DNA of 64,000 nt from Rubrivivax sp. (lineage in GTDB: Bacteria; Pseudomonadota; Gammaproteobacteria; Burkholderiales; Burkholderiaceae), in the NCBI GenBank assembly GCA_016790225.1, contig JAEUOZ010000058.1, positions 19,258 to 83,257 of the forward strand, written 5' to 3'. The translations under genes were made by a program, and so were the position numbers. The notes under the pieces were generated by a model. It was given only the letters and a program-made list of their open reading frames with translations, had not been told where the DNA came from and ran no database searches. Shown here piece after piece: positions 36,005 through 45,014 of this stretch (positions within the stretch are counted from its first letter, which is position 1; each line of letters opens with the position of its first letter).

Positions 36005-36739
36005 TTGAATCCCCAATCCGACACCGCCCTCGATCCCGGGCCCGTGCTGCCGCCAGGCAACGCAAGGCCGCACCTGAGCGGCAACGCGCTCGCCTGCGCC
36101 GGCCTGCTGGTGCTGCTGGCCGCCGCCGGGCCGGTGGCCTGGGGACAGACAGCCCCTGCGCCGGGCACGCCGGCCACCACCACCTCCGAGGCCACCATCG
36201 TGCCGCAGGTGCAGCGCCGCGAGCTGAAGCTGCCACGCATCCCGTCGAAGGACATCGAGGTCGGCGTGCTGGCGGGCGTCTACAACGCGCAGAACTTCGG
36301 TGCCAGCGGGCTGGCCGGCCTGCGCCTGGGCTACCACCTGACCGAGGACTTCTTCGTCGAGGGCGAGTTCGGCCGCACCACGGTGAGCGACGATTCCTTC
36401 CGCGCCATCCTGCCCGGCGGCGTGATCCCCGCCACCCAGGGCGCGCTGTCCTACGGCACGCTGTCGCTGGGCTGGAACTTCCTGCCGGGCGAAGTCTTCC
36501 TGGGCAGCCGCCAGGCGCGGCAATCGCAGTTCTACCTGCTGGGCGGCATCGGCAGCACCGATTTTGTCGGCCAGAAGCGCCAGACCATCAACCTGGGCGT
36601 GGGTCTGAAGGTCTTTGCCACGCAGCGGCTGGCCCTGCGGGTGGACATGCGCGATCACCTCTACACGCTCGATCTGCTGGGCCAGCGGGAGCGCACGCAC
36701 AACCTGCAGCTCGGCGCCGGGCTGTCGTACTTCTTCTGA
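36005..36739 (+). CDS. Outer-membrane beta-barrel family protein
   Basis: Predicted 244 residues. I chose the TTG at 36005 because CTGGAG lies eight bases upstream; a GTG at 35996 in the same frame is an alternative. After a hydrophobic export segment (ALACAGLLVLLAAAGPVAWGQ) and a Pro/Thr linker, the protein is an amphipathic barrel: IEVGVLAGVYNAQNFG, LRLGYHLTEDFFVEGEFG, LQLGAGLSYFF at the C-terminus. The terminal Phe is typical of outer-membrane insertion. It resembles the barrel half of its upstream neighbour, suggesting duplication within the operon. Confidence 0.8.
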   Translation: MNPQSDTALDPGPVLPPGNARPHLSGNALACAGLLVLLAAAGPVAWGQTAPAPGTPATTTSEATIVPQVQRRELKLPRIPSKDIEVGVLAGVYNAQNFGASGLAGLRLGYHLTEDFFVEGEFGRTTVSDDSFRAILPGGVIPATQGALSYGTLSLGWNFLPGEVFLGSRQARQSQFYLLGGIGSTDFVGQKRQTINLGVGLKVFATQRLALRVDMRDHLYTLDLLGQRERTHNLQLGAGLSYFF

Positions 36740-36752
36740 GGCGGGCGCGGCC

Positions 36753-37253
36753 ATGTGGATGCCTCTTCTGACCCCGCTGGCGATGGCCGGCCTGCTGCTG
36801 ATCGTTTCGGCCGCGGCGCAGGCCCGCCTGACGCTGGGCGACATGCCGGACTTCACGCTGCGCCAGCTCAACGGCCCCAACCTTCGACTGCAGGAGCAGC
36901 GCGGCCAGGTGGTGATGGTGAACTTCTGGGCCACCTGGTGCGGCCCCTGCCGGCAGGAACTGCCGCACCTGAACCGCCTGCAGCAGACCTACGCGCGCAG
37001 CGGCTTCGTGATGCTGGGCGTGAATGTCGACGATGACCCGGGCAAGGCCACGGCGCTGGCCACGCAGCTGGGCCTGCGCTTTCCGGTGCTCTTCGACACC
37101 AGCAAGCGTGTGATCGGCCAGTGGAACCTGAGCGCCATGCCCAGCACCGTGCTGATCGATCGCCAGGGCCGCGTGCGACATCTTCACCGCGGCTACCGGC
37201 AGGGCCTGGAGCAGACCTATGACGAGCAGATCCGCGGTCTGCTGAAGGAGTGA
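36753..37253 (+). CDS. TlpA/ResA-like thioredoxin-fold protein
   Basis: Predicted 166 residues with an N-terminal hydrophobic export or anchor segment (PLAMAGLLLIVSAAAQA). The active site is FWATWCGPCRQELPHLNRL, with Cys63 and Cys66, and the cis-Pro loop AMPSTVLIDRQG follows. TlpA-type proteins reduce periplasmic disulfides, often to keep haem-binding CxxCH cysteines ready for cytochrome assembly. This fits the haem-motif proteins encoded just upstream. It is followed by DUF4266 and DUF3570 genes, a recurring trio with ApbE. Confidence 0.9.
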   Translation: MWMPLLTPLAMAGLLLIVSAAAQARLTLGDMPDFTLRQLNGPNLRLQEQRGQVVMVNFWATWCGPCRQELPHLNRLQQTYARSGFVMLGVNVDDDPGKATALATQLGLRFPVLFDTSKRVIGQWNLSAMPSTVLIDRQGRVRHLHRGYRQGLEQTYDEQIRGLLKE

Positions 37254-37258
37254 GGACC

Positions 37259-37489
37259 ATGCGCAAGACCTCGATGGCGGCCTGTGTCGTCCTGCTGCTG
37301 GCCACGCTGCTGGGCGGCTGTGCCGTGCAGCCCTGGGTGAAGCCCTATGAACGCGAGCGCCTGGCCGATCCGGTGATGCGTTTCTCGCGCGATGCGCTGT
37401 CGGAGCGCCACCGCGAGCATGTGCATGCGGTGCGCGAAGGCGCACGCGGCGCCACCGGGGTGCAGGGGAGCGGCTGTGGCTGCAACTGA
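37259..37489 (+). CDS. DUF4266 small lipoprotein
   Basis: Predicted 76 residues from the ATG at 37259, preceded by AAGGAG. Signal peptide with lipobox LLGGC (Cys21). The mature part is short, with KPYERERLADPVM and a C-terminus GVQGSGCGCN containing two Cys; this Gly/Cys end is the hallmark of DUF4266. Such proteins occur between TlpA-like and DUF3570 genes. Their role is unknown. The C-terminal Cys pair could be a redox or metal site or a target of the adjacent TlpA-like protein; that is speculative. Confidence 0.83.
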   Translation: MRKTSMAACVVLLLATLLGGCAVQPWVKPYERERLADPVMRFSRDALSERHREHVHAVREGARGATGVQGSGCGCN

Positions 37490-38723
37490 AGACAAGCGTT
37501 GGGCTGGCATCGCCGGGCGGCGTGAAGCGGCCGGCGAACGGGCCGGGGAGCGGCCGGCCCACAGGTGGCCCGGCCTGCGCTGGCCTGCGGGTCTCGGCCG
37601 CGGCCTGCGCGCGCTGGGCGGCGTGCTCACGGCCCTGTTCGGCAGCACGCTGGCCGCCTTGTCCGGCGGCGTGCTGGGCGGCTTGAGCGCGGGTGCCCAG
37701 GCCGCCACGCTGCCGGAAGACCGCGCCGAGGCGCTGCTGCACAGCTACCGGGGCGGCGGCATCAGCGCCGGCGGCCCGGCCTTCCTGGTGCGCAAGAGCC
37801 TGGCCGGGCGCGTCTCGCTGTCGGCTTCGGCCTATGTGGATGCGGTCAGCAATGCCTCGGTGGACGTGGTGACGACCGCCAGCCCGTACCGCGAGACACG
37901 TCGCGCGCTGGACCTGTCGCTCGACACCGTGGTGCGCGATGCCACGATCACGCTGGGCCTGAGCAACAGCCGCGAGCCCGACTATGTGGCCGACAGCCTG
38001 AGCCTGGATGTGGCGCAGGAGTTCTTCGGCGGCATGAGCACGCTGAACCTCGGCTTCAGCCGTGGCGCGGACAAGGTCGGGGCCAGGACACGCGGCTTCT
38101 TCGATACCGCGCACCACTGGAACTACCGCCTGGGCCTGACGCAGGTGCTGACGCCGCGCTGGATGGCCAGCGCCAACCTGGAGGTGGTGTCGGATGACGG
38201 CTACCTCGGCAACCCCTACCGCGTGGCGCGGATCTTCGGCGCCGCGGTGGCCGAGCGTGTTCCGCGCACGCGCACCAGCCGCAGCCTCAAGCTGCGGGCG
38301 ACGGGCGATCTGGGTTCGCGCGATGCCCTGCGCCTGGAATACCGCTACTTCTGGGACACCTGGGATATCCGCGCCCACACGCTGGAAGCGGGCTACAGCC
38401 GCTACCTGGGCACGAAGTGGCTCCTGGATGCCGGCGTGCGCTGGCACACGCAGGACAAGGCGCTGTTCTACAGCGACAACGCCACGGCCGAGACGCTCTA
38501 CGTCACGCGCAACCGCCAGCTCGGCACGGCCAGCAACTGGGGCCTGAGCTCGCGCCTCACCGTCAACCTGCCCAAGTGGTGGGGAGGCCGCTTCGATCCG
38601 CGCCTGAGCGGGCAGCTGGAGCTCAAGCGCTTCGATTTCAAGGACTACACCGATCTGCGCACCGGGCTGCCGTATCGCCACAACGCGGCGCTGATGCAGG
38701 TCTATCTGTCCGGCAGCTTCTGA
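37476..38723 (+). CDS. DUF3570 outer-membrane protein
   Basis: Predicted 415 residues from the GTG at 37476, which overlaps the DUF4266 gene by 14 bases and has GGGAG upstream. After a long basic N-region and a hydrophobic export segment (FGSTLAALSGGVLGGLSAGAQA) the protein is built of amphipathic strands: KSLAGRVSLSASAYVDAVSN, YRLGLTQVLTPRWMASANL, LRLEYRYFWDTWDIRAHTLE. It ends MQVYLSGSF with a terminal Phe. DUF3570 is a predicted beta-barrel family found with DUF4266, TlpA-like and ApbE genes. Possibly the outer-membrane component of an electron- or metal-handling conduit. Confidence 0.85.
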   Translation: MAATEDKRWAGIAGRREAAGERAGERPAHRWPGLRWPAGLGRGLRALGGVLTALFGSTLAALSGGVLGGLSAGAQAATLPEDRAEALLHSYRGGGISAGGPAFLVRKSLAGRVSLSASAYVDAVSNASVDVVTTASPYRETRRALDLSLDTVVRDATITLGLSNSREPDYVADSLSLDVAQEFFGGMSTLNLGFSRGADKVGARTRGFFDTAHHWNYRLGLTQVLTPRWMASANLEVVSDDGYLGNPYRVARIFGAAVAERVPRTRTSRSLKLRATGDLGSRDALRLEYRYFWDTWDIRAHTLEAGYSRYLGTKWLLDAGVRWHTQDKALFYSDNATAETLYVTRNRQLGTASNWGLSSRLTVNLPKWWGGRFDPRLSGQLELKRFDFKDYTDLRTGLPYRHNAALMQVYLSGSF

Positions 38724-38724
38724 A

Positions 38725-39387
38725 ATGAGCCTCATGACTTCTTGCCATCCCTTGCGTCGGCTGATGTCGACCGTCTTGCTGGCGGCGGCACTCGCCCCGG
38801 CGATCGTTCATGCGCAGGCGCAGGCGCAGGCCCCGGCCGGCCCGGCGCCAGCCGCGGCGGCGGTGCCCCCGCCGGCAACGGCTTCAGCGCCGGCCCCCAC
38901 GGCCCCGGTGGCGACGGTCGGCAGCGTGGCCCCGGCGCCGCCCGCTTCGCTGGATGCACGCATCCAGGCCGCCAAGGCCGATGTCATCCAGCTCAACCGC
39001 GATCTGCTGGTGCTGGAGGAAGAGCTGCTCTTTCCGGCCAATACCCAGCTGGCGGTCTTTGTCTCGATGGACGTGGGCAAGCTCTTCCAGCTGGAATCCG
39101 TGCAGCTGAGGCTGGACGACAAGCCGCTGGCGAGCCACCTCTACACGCCCCTGGAAGTGGCCGCGCTGCACCGCGGCGGCGTGCAGCGCCTGCATCTGGG
39201 CCATCTGAAGGCCGGCAAGCATGTGCTGACAGCCTTTTTCACCGGACAGGGCCCGCATGAGCGCGACTACCGGCGCGCCACGACGCTGGAGTTCGAGAAG
39301 CCTGCCGGTGCGCGCTTCATCGAGCTGCAGATCCGCGATGTCCAGGCCAAGCTGCAGCCCGAGTTTCAGGTGAAGGTGTGGCAGTGA
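38725..39387 (+). CDS. Exported protein of unknown function with coiled-coil start
   Basis: Predicted 220 residues; signal peptide LMSTVLLAAALAPAIVHA followed by an Ala/Pro-rich linker of about 45 residues. Residues ~75-100 can form a helix (LDARIQAAKADVIQLNRDL). The C-terminal ~120 residues are beta-rich: LAVFVSMDVGKLFQLESVQ and HLGHLKAGKHVLTAFFTGQG. Not an enzyme by any motif I can see. It sits between the DUF3570 gene and the TPR-type genes, overlapping the latter by four bases, so it probably belongs to the same envelope complex. Confidence 0.7.
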   Translation: MSLMTSCHPLRRLMSTVLLAAALAPAIVHAQAQAQAPAGPAPAAAAVPPPATASAPAPTAPVATVGSVAPAPPASLDARIQAAKADVIQLNRDLLVLEEELLFPANTQLAVFVSMDVGKLFQLESVQLRLDDKPLASHLYTPLEVAALHRGGVQRLHLGHLKAGKHVLTAFFTGQGPHERDYRRATTLEFEKPAGARFIELQIRDVQAKLQPEFQVKVWQ

Positions 39388-41363
39388 GGCCTGTCTCCGG
39401 GGCCTGCGGGTCTCGCCTCAGGCGCCTGAGTGCACTGGCGCTGGCGCTGGCCTGCCTGCCGCTTGGCGCCGCGGCGCAGGGCAGCGGCCCGGCGCCGGCC
39501 ACTGGGGCCCATCCGCCTCTGGCCGCACGGGTGACTGCCGCACCGGCCGCCGACGAAGGCTTCAAGCCGGTGGCCGTGAAGAACCCGTATTGGGGCACGG
39601 CGCTGTTCGAGGTCTACCAGGACCAGACCTTTGCCGCGCTCACCGGCCTGATGGCCTCGCAGCACTTCGGTCGCGTGCCGCTGCATGCGGACGAGGCCGA
39701 AGTGCTGCGTGGTGGCCTGCTGCTGGACTACGGGCTGCACACCCAGGCCGGCGAGGTCTTTGCCCGGCTGATCGAGCGCGGCGCGCCGCCTTCGGTGCAG
39801 GACCGCGCCTGGTACCACCTGGCCAGGCTGCGCCACTGGAAAGGCCTGCCGGCCGAGGCCGAGTCGGCGCTGGCGCGCATCGGCCCGGCGCTGCCGCGCG
39901 AGCTGCAGGATCCCAAGCTGCTGCTGCAGGCGCAGCTGCAGATGGCCCGTGCCGATTACGCTGCCGCGGCGCAGACGCTCGCGGCCTTGCCACCCGGCAG
40001 CCCGCTGGCCCCCTATGGCCGCTTCAACCTGGGCGTGGCGCGCATCAAGTCGGGCGATGCCGCGGGCGGCAGCGCCGATCTGCTGGCCGTGGCCACCGGG
40101 ACAGCGCTGAACGACGACGCCCGCAGCCTGCGCGACAAGGCCAATCTCGCGCTGGGCTTTGCAGCGTTGCAGGCCGGCCAGGCCGAGCCTGCGCTGCAGG
40201 CGCTGGAGCGCGTGCGCCTGCAGGGGCCGCAGTCCCACGCGGCGCTGCTGGGCTTCGGCTGGGCCTCGCTGCTGAAGAAGGAGCCGCGGCGCTCGCTGGT
40301 GGCGTTCCAGGAACTCTCGGCCCGGCCGCTGCGTGACGCGCCGGTGCTGGAGTCGCAGATCGCGCAGGCCTATGCACTGGCCGAGGCCGGTGCACCCGGC
40401 TCGGCCTTGCGCGCCTACGAGCAGGCCATCGAGCTCTTTGGCCAGGAAGAGCGCCGGCTGGACGAGGCCGTGGCGCGCGCGCGCAGCGGCGCCTTGATCG
40501 AACAGCTGCTGGGTCTGGACGCGCCGCAGCGCCTGGGCGTGGCGGCCCCGCTGTCGCTGGACGCGACGCTGCCGCAGGCCGGCCTGCTGGCCCCGTTGCT
40601 CGCGCAGCATGGCCTGCAGGAGGCGCTGAAGAACCTGCGCGACCTGCGCTTCCTGTCGGGCAACCTGCAGCGCTGGTCGGCCGATCTGGCGCAGTTCGAC
40701 GACATGCTGGCGCACCGCCGTCAGGGCTTCGAGCAGCGCCTGCCGCAGGTGCAGGGCGGCGCGCAGGCGGGGGGGCGCGACCTCGCCACCCTGCAGGAGA
40801 GACTGAGGACGATCGTTGGCGATCTGGCGCAGGCCGAAGCCGCAGCAGACGGCCAGGCCCATGCGACCGAGCGCGAGCGGGCGCTGCGCGAGCGGCTGGC
40901 CGCCGCCCGCGCGGCCCTGCCGCAGCTCGACGCGGCCGAGCAGGAGTCTGCGCGCGAGCGCTTGCGTCTGGCCGAAGGTGCGCTGATCTGGCATTGGGCA
41001 CGCGAATACCCGCTGCGCCAGGCCGCCGCGCAGCAGGAACTCGTGCGGCTGCAGCAGGGCATGGCGCAGGCAGACGCCAGAACGCAGGCGCTGCAGCAGG
41101 CCCAGCGCGAAGAGCCCCTGCGTCTGGACGCCCTGGGCGCCCGCATTGCCGAGATCCGCGGCCGGCTGGCGCTGCTGGCGCCGCGCGTGGCGGCGCTCTC
41201 GGCCGAGCAGCAGGGGCAGGCACAGGACATGGCCGCCGCCGAACTGCTGCGCCAGAAGGAACGCCTGGCCGGCTATGTGGCGCAGGCGCGCTGGGCGGTG
41301 GCCCAACTGCATGACCAGGCCCGCGTCGCGCGGGCACCGGGAGCGGCTGATGTCGCACGTTGA
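39384..41363 (+). CDS. Large exported TPR-like helical protein
   Basis: Predicted 659 residues from the GTG at 39384 (AAGGTG six bases upstream; an in-frame GTG two codons earlier is possible). Signal peptide LSALALALACLPLGAAAQG. The rest is almost entirely helical: TPR-like pairs (DRAWYHLARLRHWKGLPAEA; YGRFNLGVARIKSGDAAGG) from ~100 to 350, then long coiled-coil segments after ~430 rich in Glu/Arg/Ala (LRERLAAARAALPQLDAAEQ). Likely periplasmic scaffold. It overlaps the next TPR gene by 14 bases. Confidence 0.75.
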   Translation: MRPVSGACGSRLRRLSALALALACLPLGAAAQGSGPAPATGAHPPLAARVTAAPAADEGFKPVAVKNPYWGTALFEVYQDQTFAALTGLMASQHFGRVPLHADEAEVLRGGLLLDYGLHTQAGEVFARLIERGAPPSVQDRAWYHLARLRHWKGLPAEAESALARIGPALPRELQDPKLLLQAQLQMARADYAAAAQTLAALPPGSPLAPYGRFNLGVARIKSGDAAGGSADLLAVATGTALNDDARSLRDKANLALGFAALQAGQAEPALQALERVRLQGPQSHAALLGFGWASLLKKEPRRSLVAFQELSARPLRDAPVLESQIAQAYALAEAGAPGSALRAYEQAIELFGQEERRLDEAVARARSGALIEQLLGLDAPQRLGVAAPLSLDATLPQAGLLAPLLAQHGLQEALKNLRDLRFLSGNLQRWSADLAQFDDMLAHRRQGFEQRLPQVQGGAQAGGRDLATLQERLRTIVGDLAQAEAAADGQAHATERERALRERLAAARAALPQLDAAEQESARERLRLAEGALIWHWAREYPLRQAAAQQELVRLQQGMAQADARTQALQQAQREEPLRLDALGARIAEIRGRLALLAPRVAALSAEQQGQAQDMAAAELLRQKERLAGYVAQARWAVAQLHDQARVARAPGAADVAR

Positions 41364-44300
41364 AGCTCGAATCCTGCGTGGCGGTGCGGGCGCCTGCCTG
41401 CCGGGGCTGGCGCTGCAGGCCTTGCCGCGCCAGCTGCTGCTGGCCGGGCTGCTGGTGGCCGTCGTCGGCCTGGCCGGCTGTGCCAGCCGCGGCAAGGCCG
41501 TCGCCGAGGAACCCCCGACGCTGAAGGCCCTGGCCAGCCGCCCGGCGCCCGTGCCGGCCGATGCCGGCATCCGCACCAGCGAGGCGCAGGCCAAGGCCGC
41601 CTACGAGGCCTTCCTGGCGGCCAACCCGCGTGCGCCGCAGCGTGCGCAAGCGCTGCGCCGGCTGGGCGATCTGGAAATGGATGTCGCGCAGCGCAAGCTG
41701 GAGGAAGACAGCGCCGCCACGCCGGATTTCCGCGCCGCGATCCAGCGCTACGAAACCGTGCTCAAGGCCCATCCCCAGGATCCGGCGAACGACCGCGTGC
41801 TCTACCAGCTGGCGCGTGCTCATGAACAGGGCGGCCAGCTGGACGCCGCGCTGAAGACGCTGGACCGCCTGGTGGCCCAGTATCCGCAGACGGCGCACCG
41901 CGACGAGGCGCAGTTCCGCCGCGGCGAACTGCTCTTCACCAACCGGGCCTATGCGCAGGCCGAGGCCGCCTTCGCGCAAGTCCTGGCGCGCGAGGCCCGC
42001 ACACCGTTTCACGAGCGCGCGCTGTACATGCAGGGCTGGTCCCAGTTCAAGCAGGCACGCCTGGACGAAGGCCTGCGCAGCTTCCTGGGCGTGCTCGATC
42101 TCAAGCTCGAAGGGCAGGGCGACGAGCCGCTGGATCAGCTGCCCGGCATGACACGCGCCGATCGCGAGCTGGTCGACGACACCTTCCGCGTGGCCAGCCT
42201 CAGCCTGATGCAGCTGCAGGGCGCGGGCTCGATCCCGCCGCTGATCGATACCCCTGCGCGCCAGGGCTACGAGTTCCGCCTGTACCAGCACCTGGGCGAG
42301 CTGTATCTCGGCCAGGAACGGGTGAAGGACGCGGCCGAGACGCTGGGCGCCTTCGCGCGCCGCCATCCCCGCCACGCCCAGGCGCCCCGCCTGCAGGCGC
42401 GTGTGATCGACATCTACGCCGGCAGCGGCTTTGCACAGCTGGCGCTGGAGGCCAAGCGAGATTATGTGGAGCGTTATGGGCCGGCCAGCGACTTCCGCCG
42501 CGCCAACCCTGAGGGCTGGGCCCAGGCCCAGCCGCTGCTGCGCCAGCACCTGATCGAACTGGCCAGCCACCATCACGCGCTCTACCAGAAGCGGCGCGAC
42601 GAGCCCGATGCGCTGGAGGCCGAGCGCTGGTACCGCCAGTGGCTGGCCGCCTTCGGCGGCGATGCGCAGGCGCCGCACAACAGCTTCCTGCTGGGCGAGC
42701 TGCTGTTCGAAGCACGCCGCTGGGCTGCTGCCGAGCAGGCCTACGAGCAGGCGGCGTATGGATTCGCCCCGCACGCGCGCAGCGCCGATGCCGGCTACGG
42801 AGCGCTGCTGGCGCTGGAGCAGCAGGCCCGGGCCCTCGGCCCGGAGGCTGCGCCGCGCCGGGCCCTGCGCCAGCGCCAGGCCCAGGCCGCGCAGCGCTTC
42901 GCTCAGGCCTTTGCACAGGATGCCCGCACCGGTCCGGTGCTGGCCGAGGCCGCGGATCAGCTCTTCGCGCTGGGTGATGGCGCGGCCGCCGCGGCCCTGG
43001 CAGACCAGGTGCTGGCGCTTCGGCCGCCGGCCCCGGATGCGGCGCTGCGCACGGCGCTGACCGTCCTGGCGCACCGCGCCTTCGAGCAGAAGGCCTACGC
43101 CGAGGCGGAGCAGGCCTATGCGCGCCTGCTCGCGCTGCCGCGACCAGGCGCGCCCACGCCGGGCGCGATCACGCCGCAGGAGCTGCAGGAGCGTCTGGCC
43201 GCGGCGATCTACCAGCAGGGTGACGCGGCGCGGGCGGCCGGCCGCCTGCAGGAGGCCGCCGGCCACTTTGCCCGCGTGGAAGCGGCGGCGCCCGCGTCCC
43301 GCGTGCGGGCGAATGCGCAGTTCGACCAGGCGGCCACGCAGATCGCACTGAAGGACTGGGAATCGGCGTCGCGCACGCTGGAGGCCTTCCGCCAGCAGCA
43401 TGCCGGACATGCCCTGGCGCCGCAGGTGGCTCCCCGGCTGGCCGCGGTCTATCTGGAGCTGAACCGGCCGGCCGCGGCAGCGGCGGAATTCGAGCGTTGG
43501 GCCTCGGCCGAAGGCACGGCCGAGGATGTGGCACGCGCTGCCCGCTGGCAGGCTGCGCAGCTGCAGGCCCAGGCCGGCCCGCCGGCACAGGCGGCGCGCG
43601 CCTGGGAGCACTATCTGCGCCGCCACCCGCAGCCCCTGGAGCCCGCCGTCGAGGCCCGCTGGCGCCTGGTGCAGCTCGCCCAGGCTGAAGGCCAGGCGGC
43701 CCGCGCGCTGCAATGGGCACGCGAACTGCGCCAGGCGGAAGAGCAGGGTGCGGAGCAGCGCACGCCGCGCAGCCGCGCGTTTGCGGCCAGGGCGCAGCTT
43801 GCGCTGGCCGCGCCGCTGCTGCAGGCCTATCGCGAGGTGCGCCTGGTGGAGCCGCTGGCGCGACAGCTCAAGCTGAAGAAGGCGCGCATGGAAGCCGTGC
43901 TGCAGGTCTACGCCACGGCCTCGGAATCCGGCGCGGCCGAAGTGGTGACCGAGGCCACCTTCAAGACCGCCGCGCTGTACCAGGACTTCGGCCAGGCGCT
44001 GCTGGCCGCGCCGCGCCCCAAGGGCCTGAAGAAGGCCGAGGCGGAGCAGTACGCCGTGATGCTGGAAGAGCAGGCCTTTCCCTTCGAGGAAAGAGCCGCC
44101 GAGCTGCACGAGCTCAACGCACGCCGCACCGCGCAGGGCCTGTGGGACGACGCGATCCGCGACAGCCTGCAGGCGCTCGCCCAGCTGCGCCCGGCGCGCT
44201 GGGGCCGTGCAGAGCGCAGCGAGCCGTCGCTGCCGGGGGCGGAGCTGGCGGTGCTGGAAAAGGCCGTGGCTGCCGGCCCGGCTGCCGCGGAGCTCTGGAA

Positions 44301-44580
44301 CCAGCTGGGTGTGGCCTACCGCCGCGCCGGCCGCTTTGATGACGCGCGACGCGCTTACGAAAAGGCGATGACGGCGCGCGCCGGCTACGCCACACCGGTG
44401 CTCAACCTGGCCATCCTGGACGACCTCTATCTGCGCCGCAGCGCGCAGGCGCTGGCCGGCTACGAGCGCTACCAGGCCCTGCTGGGCGCACCCGATGCAC
44501 AGGTGAGCCGTTGGCAGGCCGAGCTGAAGACCCGCAAGCCCGATGCGCCGGCCCTGGCCGCCGCGGGAGGAAAGCCGTGA
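41350..44580 (+). CDS. Very large TPR lipoprotein
   Basis: Predicted 1076 residues; lipobox VVGLAGC gives lipidation at Cys44. The protein is a solenoid of TPR or Sel1-like helix pairs, e.g. VLYQLARAHEQGGQLDAALK, DEAQFRRGELLFTNRAYAQA and, near the C-terminus, AELWNQLGVAYRRAGRFDDA followed by RRAYEKAMTARAGYATPVLN. It probably extends through the periplasm as an interaction platform. Gene order (TPR genes, ExbB/ExbD pair, AgmX-like protein) is that of TPR-associated energy-transducing motors. Confidence 0.83.
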   Translation: MSHVEARILRGGAGACLPGLALQALPRQLLLAGLLVAVVGLAGCASRGKAVAEEPPTLKALASRPAPVPADAGIRTSEAQAKAAYEAFLAANPRAPQRAQALRRLGDLEMDVAQRKLEEDSAATPDFRAAIQRYETVLKAHPQDPANDRVLYQLARAHEQGGQLDAALKTLDRLVAQYPQTAHRDEAQFRRGELLFTNRAYAQAEAAFAQVLAREARTPFHERALYMQGWSQFKQARLDEGLRSFLGVLDLKLEGQGDEPLDQLPGMTRADRELVDDTFRVASLSLMQLQGAGSIPPLIDTPARQGYEFRLYQHLGELYLGQERVKDAAETLGAFARRHPRHAQAPRLQARVIDIYAGSGFAQLALEAKRDYVERYGPASDFRRANPEGWAQAQPLLRQHLIELASHHHALYQKRRDEPDALEAERWYRQWLAAFGGDAQAPHNSFLLGELLFEARRWAAAEQAYEQAAYGFAPHARSADAGYGALLALEQQARALGPEAAPRRALRQRQAQAAQRFAQAFAQDARTGPVLAEAADQLFALGDGAAAAALADQVLALRPPAPDAALRTALTVLAHRAFEQKAYAEAEQAYARLLALPRPGAPTPGAITPQELQERLAAAIYQQGDAARAAGRLQEAAGHFARVEAAAPASRVRANAQFDQAATQIALKDWESASRTLEAFRQQHAGHALAPQVAPRLAAVYLELNRPAAAAAEFERWASAEGTAEDVARAARWQAAQLQAQAGPPAQAARAWEHYLRRHPQPLEPAVEARWRLVQLAQAEGQAARALQWARELRQAEEQGAEQRTPRSRAFAARAQLALAAPLLQAYREVRLVEPLARQLKLKKARMEAVLQVYATASESGAAEVVTEATFKTAALYQDFGQALLAAPRPKGLKKAEAEQYAVMLEEQAFPFEERAAELHELNARRTAQGLWDDAIRDSLQALAQLRPARWGRAERSEPSLPGAELAVLEKAVAAGPAAAELWNQLGVAYRRAGRFDDARRAYEKAMTARAGYATPVLNLAILDDLYLRRSAQALAGYERYQALLGAPDAQVSRWQAELKTRKPDAPALAAAGGKP

Positions 44581-45014
44581 AACCCGAGAAGAGCCCTGGA
44601 GTCTGGATGGCCCGCATGACCTGCGGCCTGGCATTGCTGATGCCCGGCCTGAGCCCGGCGCAGGACCGCGCCGAGATCGATCGCACCCGCATCGTGGGCA
44701 ACCGTGAGCTGCCCAAGGTGATCTACATCGTGCCCTGGAAGAGACCGCTGCCCGATGAACTGATCGGCAAGCCTCTGGCGAGCGTGCTCGACGAGGTGCT
44801 GGCGCCGGTGGACCGCGAGGTGCACCGCCGGCAGGTCGCCTACCACGCGAGGGTCCTGCCGCCCGGCCTGTCGCCCTTGAGCAGCCCGCTGGCGGACGCG
44901 GCCACCGGACCAGCGGCGCCATCCGCCGCAGCACCGGCCCGCGGGCCATCCGCCGCGTCCCCTGCTCCCAGCCCCTCCGTCAACCCCACCCCTCCGCAGG
45001 AGAAAAGACCATGA
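44577..45014 (+). CDS. Small exported protein, function unknown
   Basis: Predicted 145 residues from a GTG overlapping the upstream stop, with GGGAGG just before it. A short hydrophobic segment (MTCGLALLMPGLSPAQD) suggests export. The core RTRIVGNRELPKVIYIVPWK resembles the short conserved block of small proteins encoded next to ExbB/ExbD/AgmX sets, and the C-terminal ~50 residues are Pro/Ala/Ser linker. It overlaps the ExbB-like gene by four bases. No function assignable. Confidence 0.65.
   Translation: MKPEKSPGVWMARMTCGLALLMPGLSPAQDRAEIDRTRIVGNRELPKVIYIVPWKRPLPDELIGKPLASVLDEVLAPVDREVHRRQVAYHARVLPPGLSPLSSPLADAATGPAAPSAAAPARGPSAASPAPSPSVNPTPPQEKRP

Noticed and set aside
40045..44949. A 1634-codon minus-strand open frame
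   Set aside because: Low-complexity antisense of the TPR genes; the plus-strand proteins have signal peptides, lipoboxes and TPR motifs.
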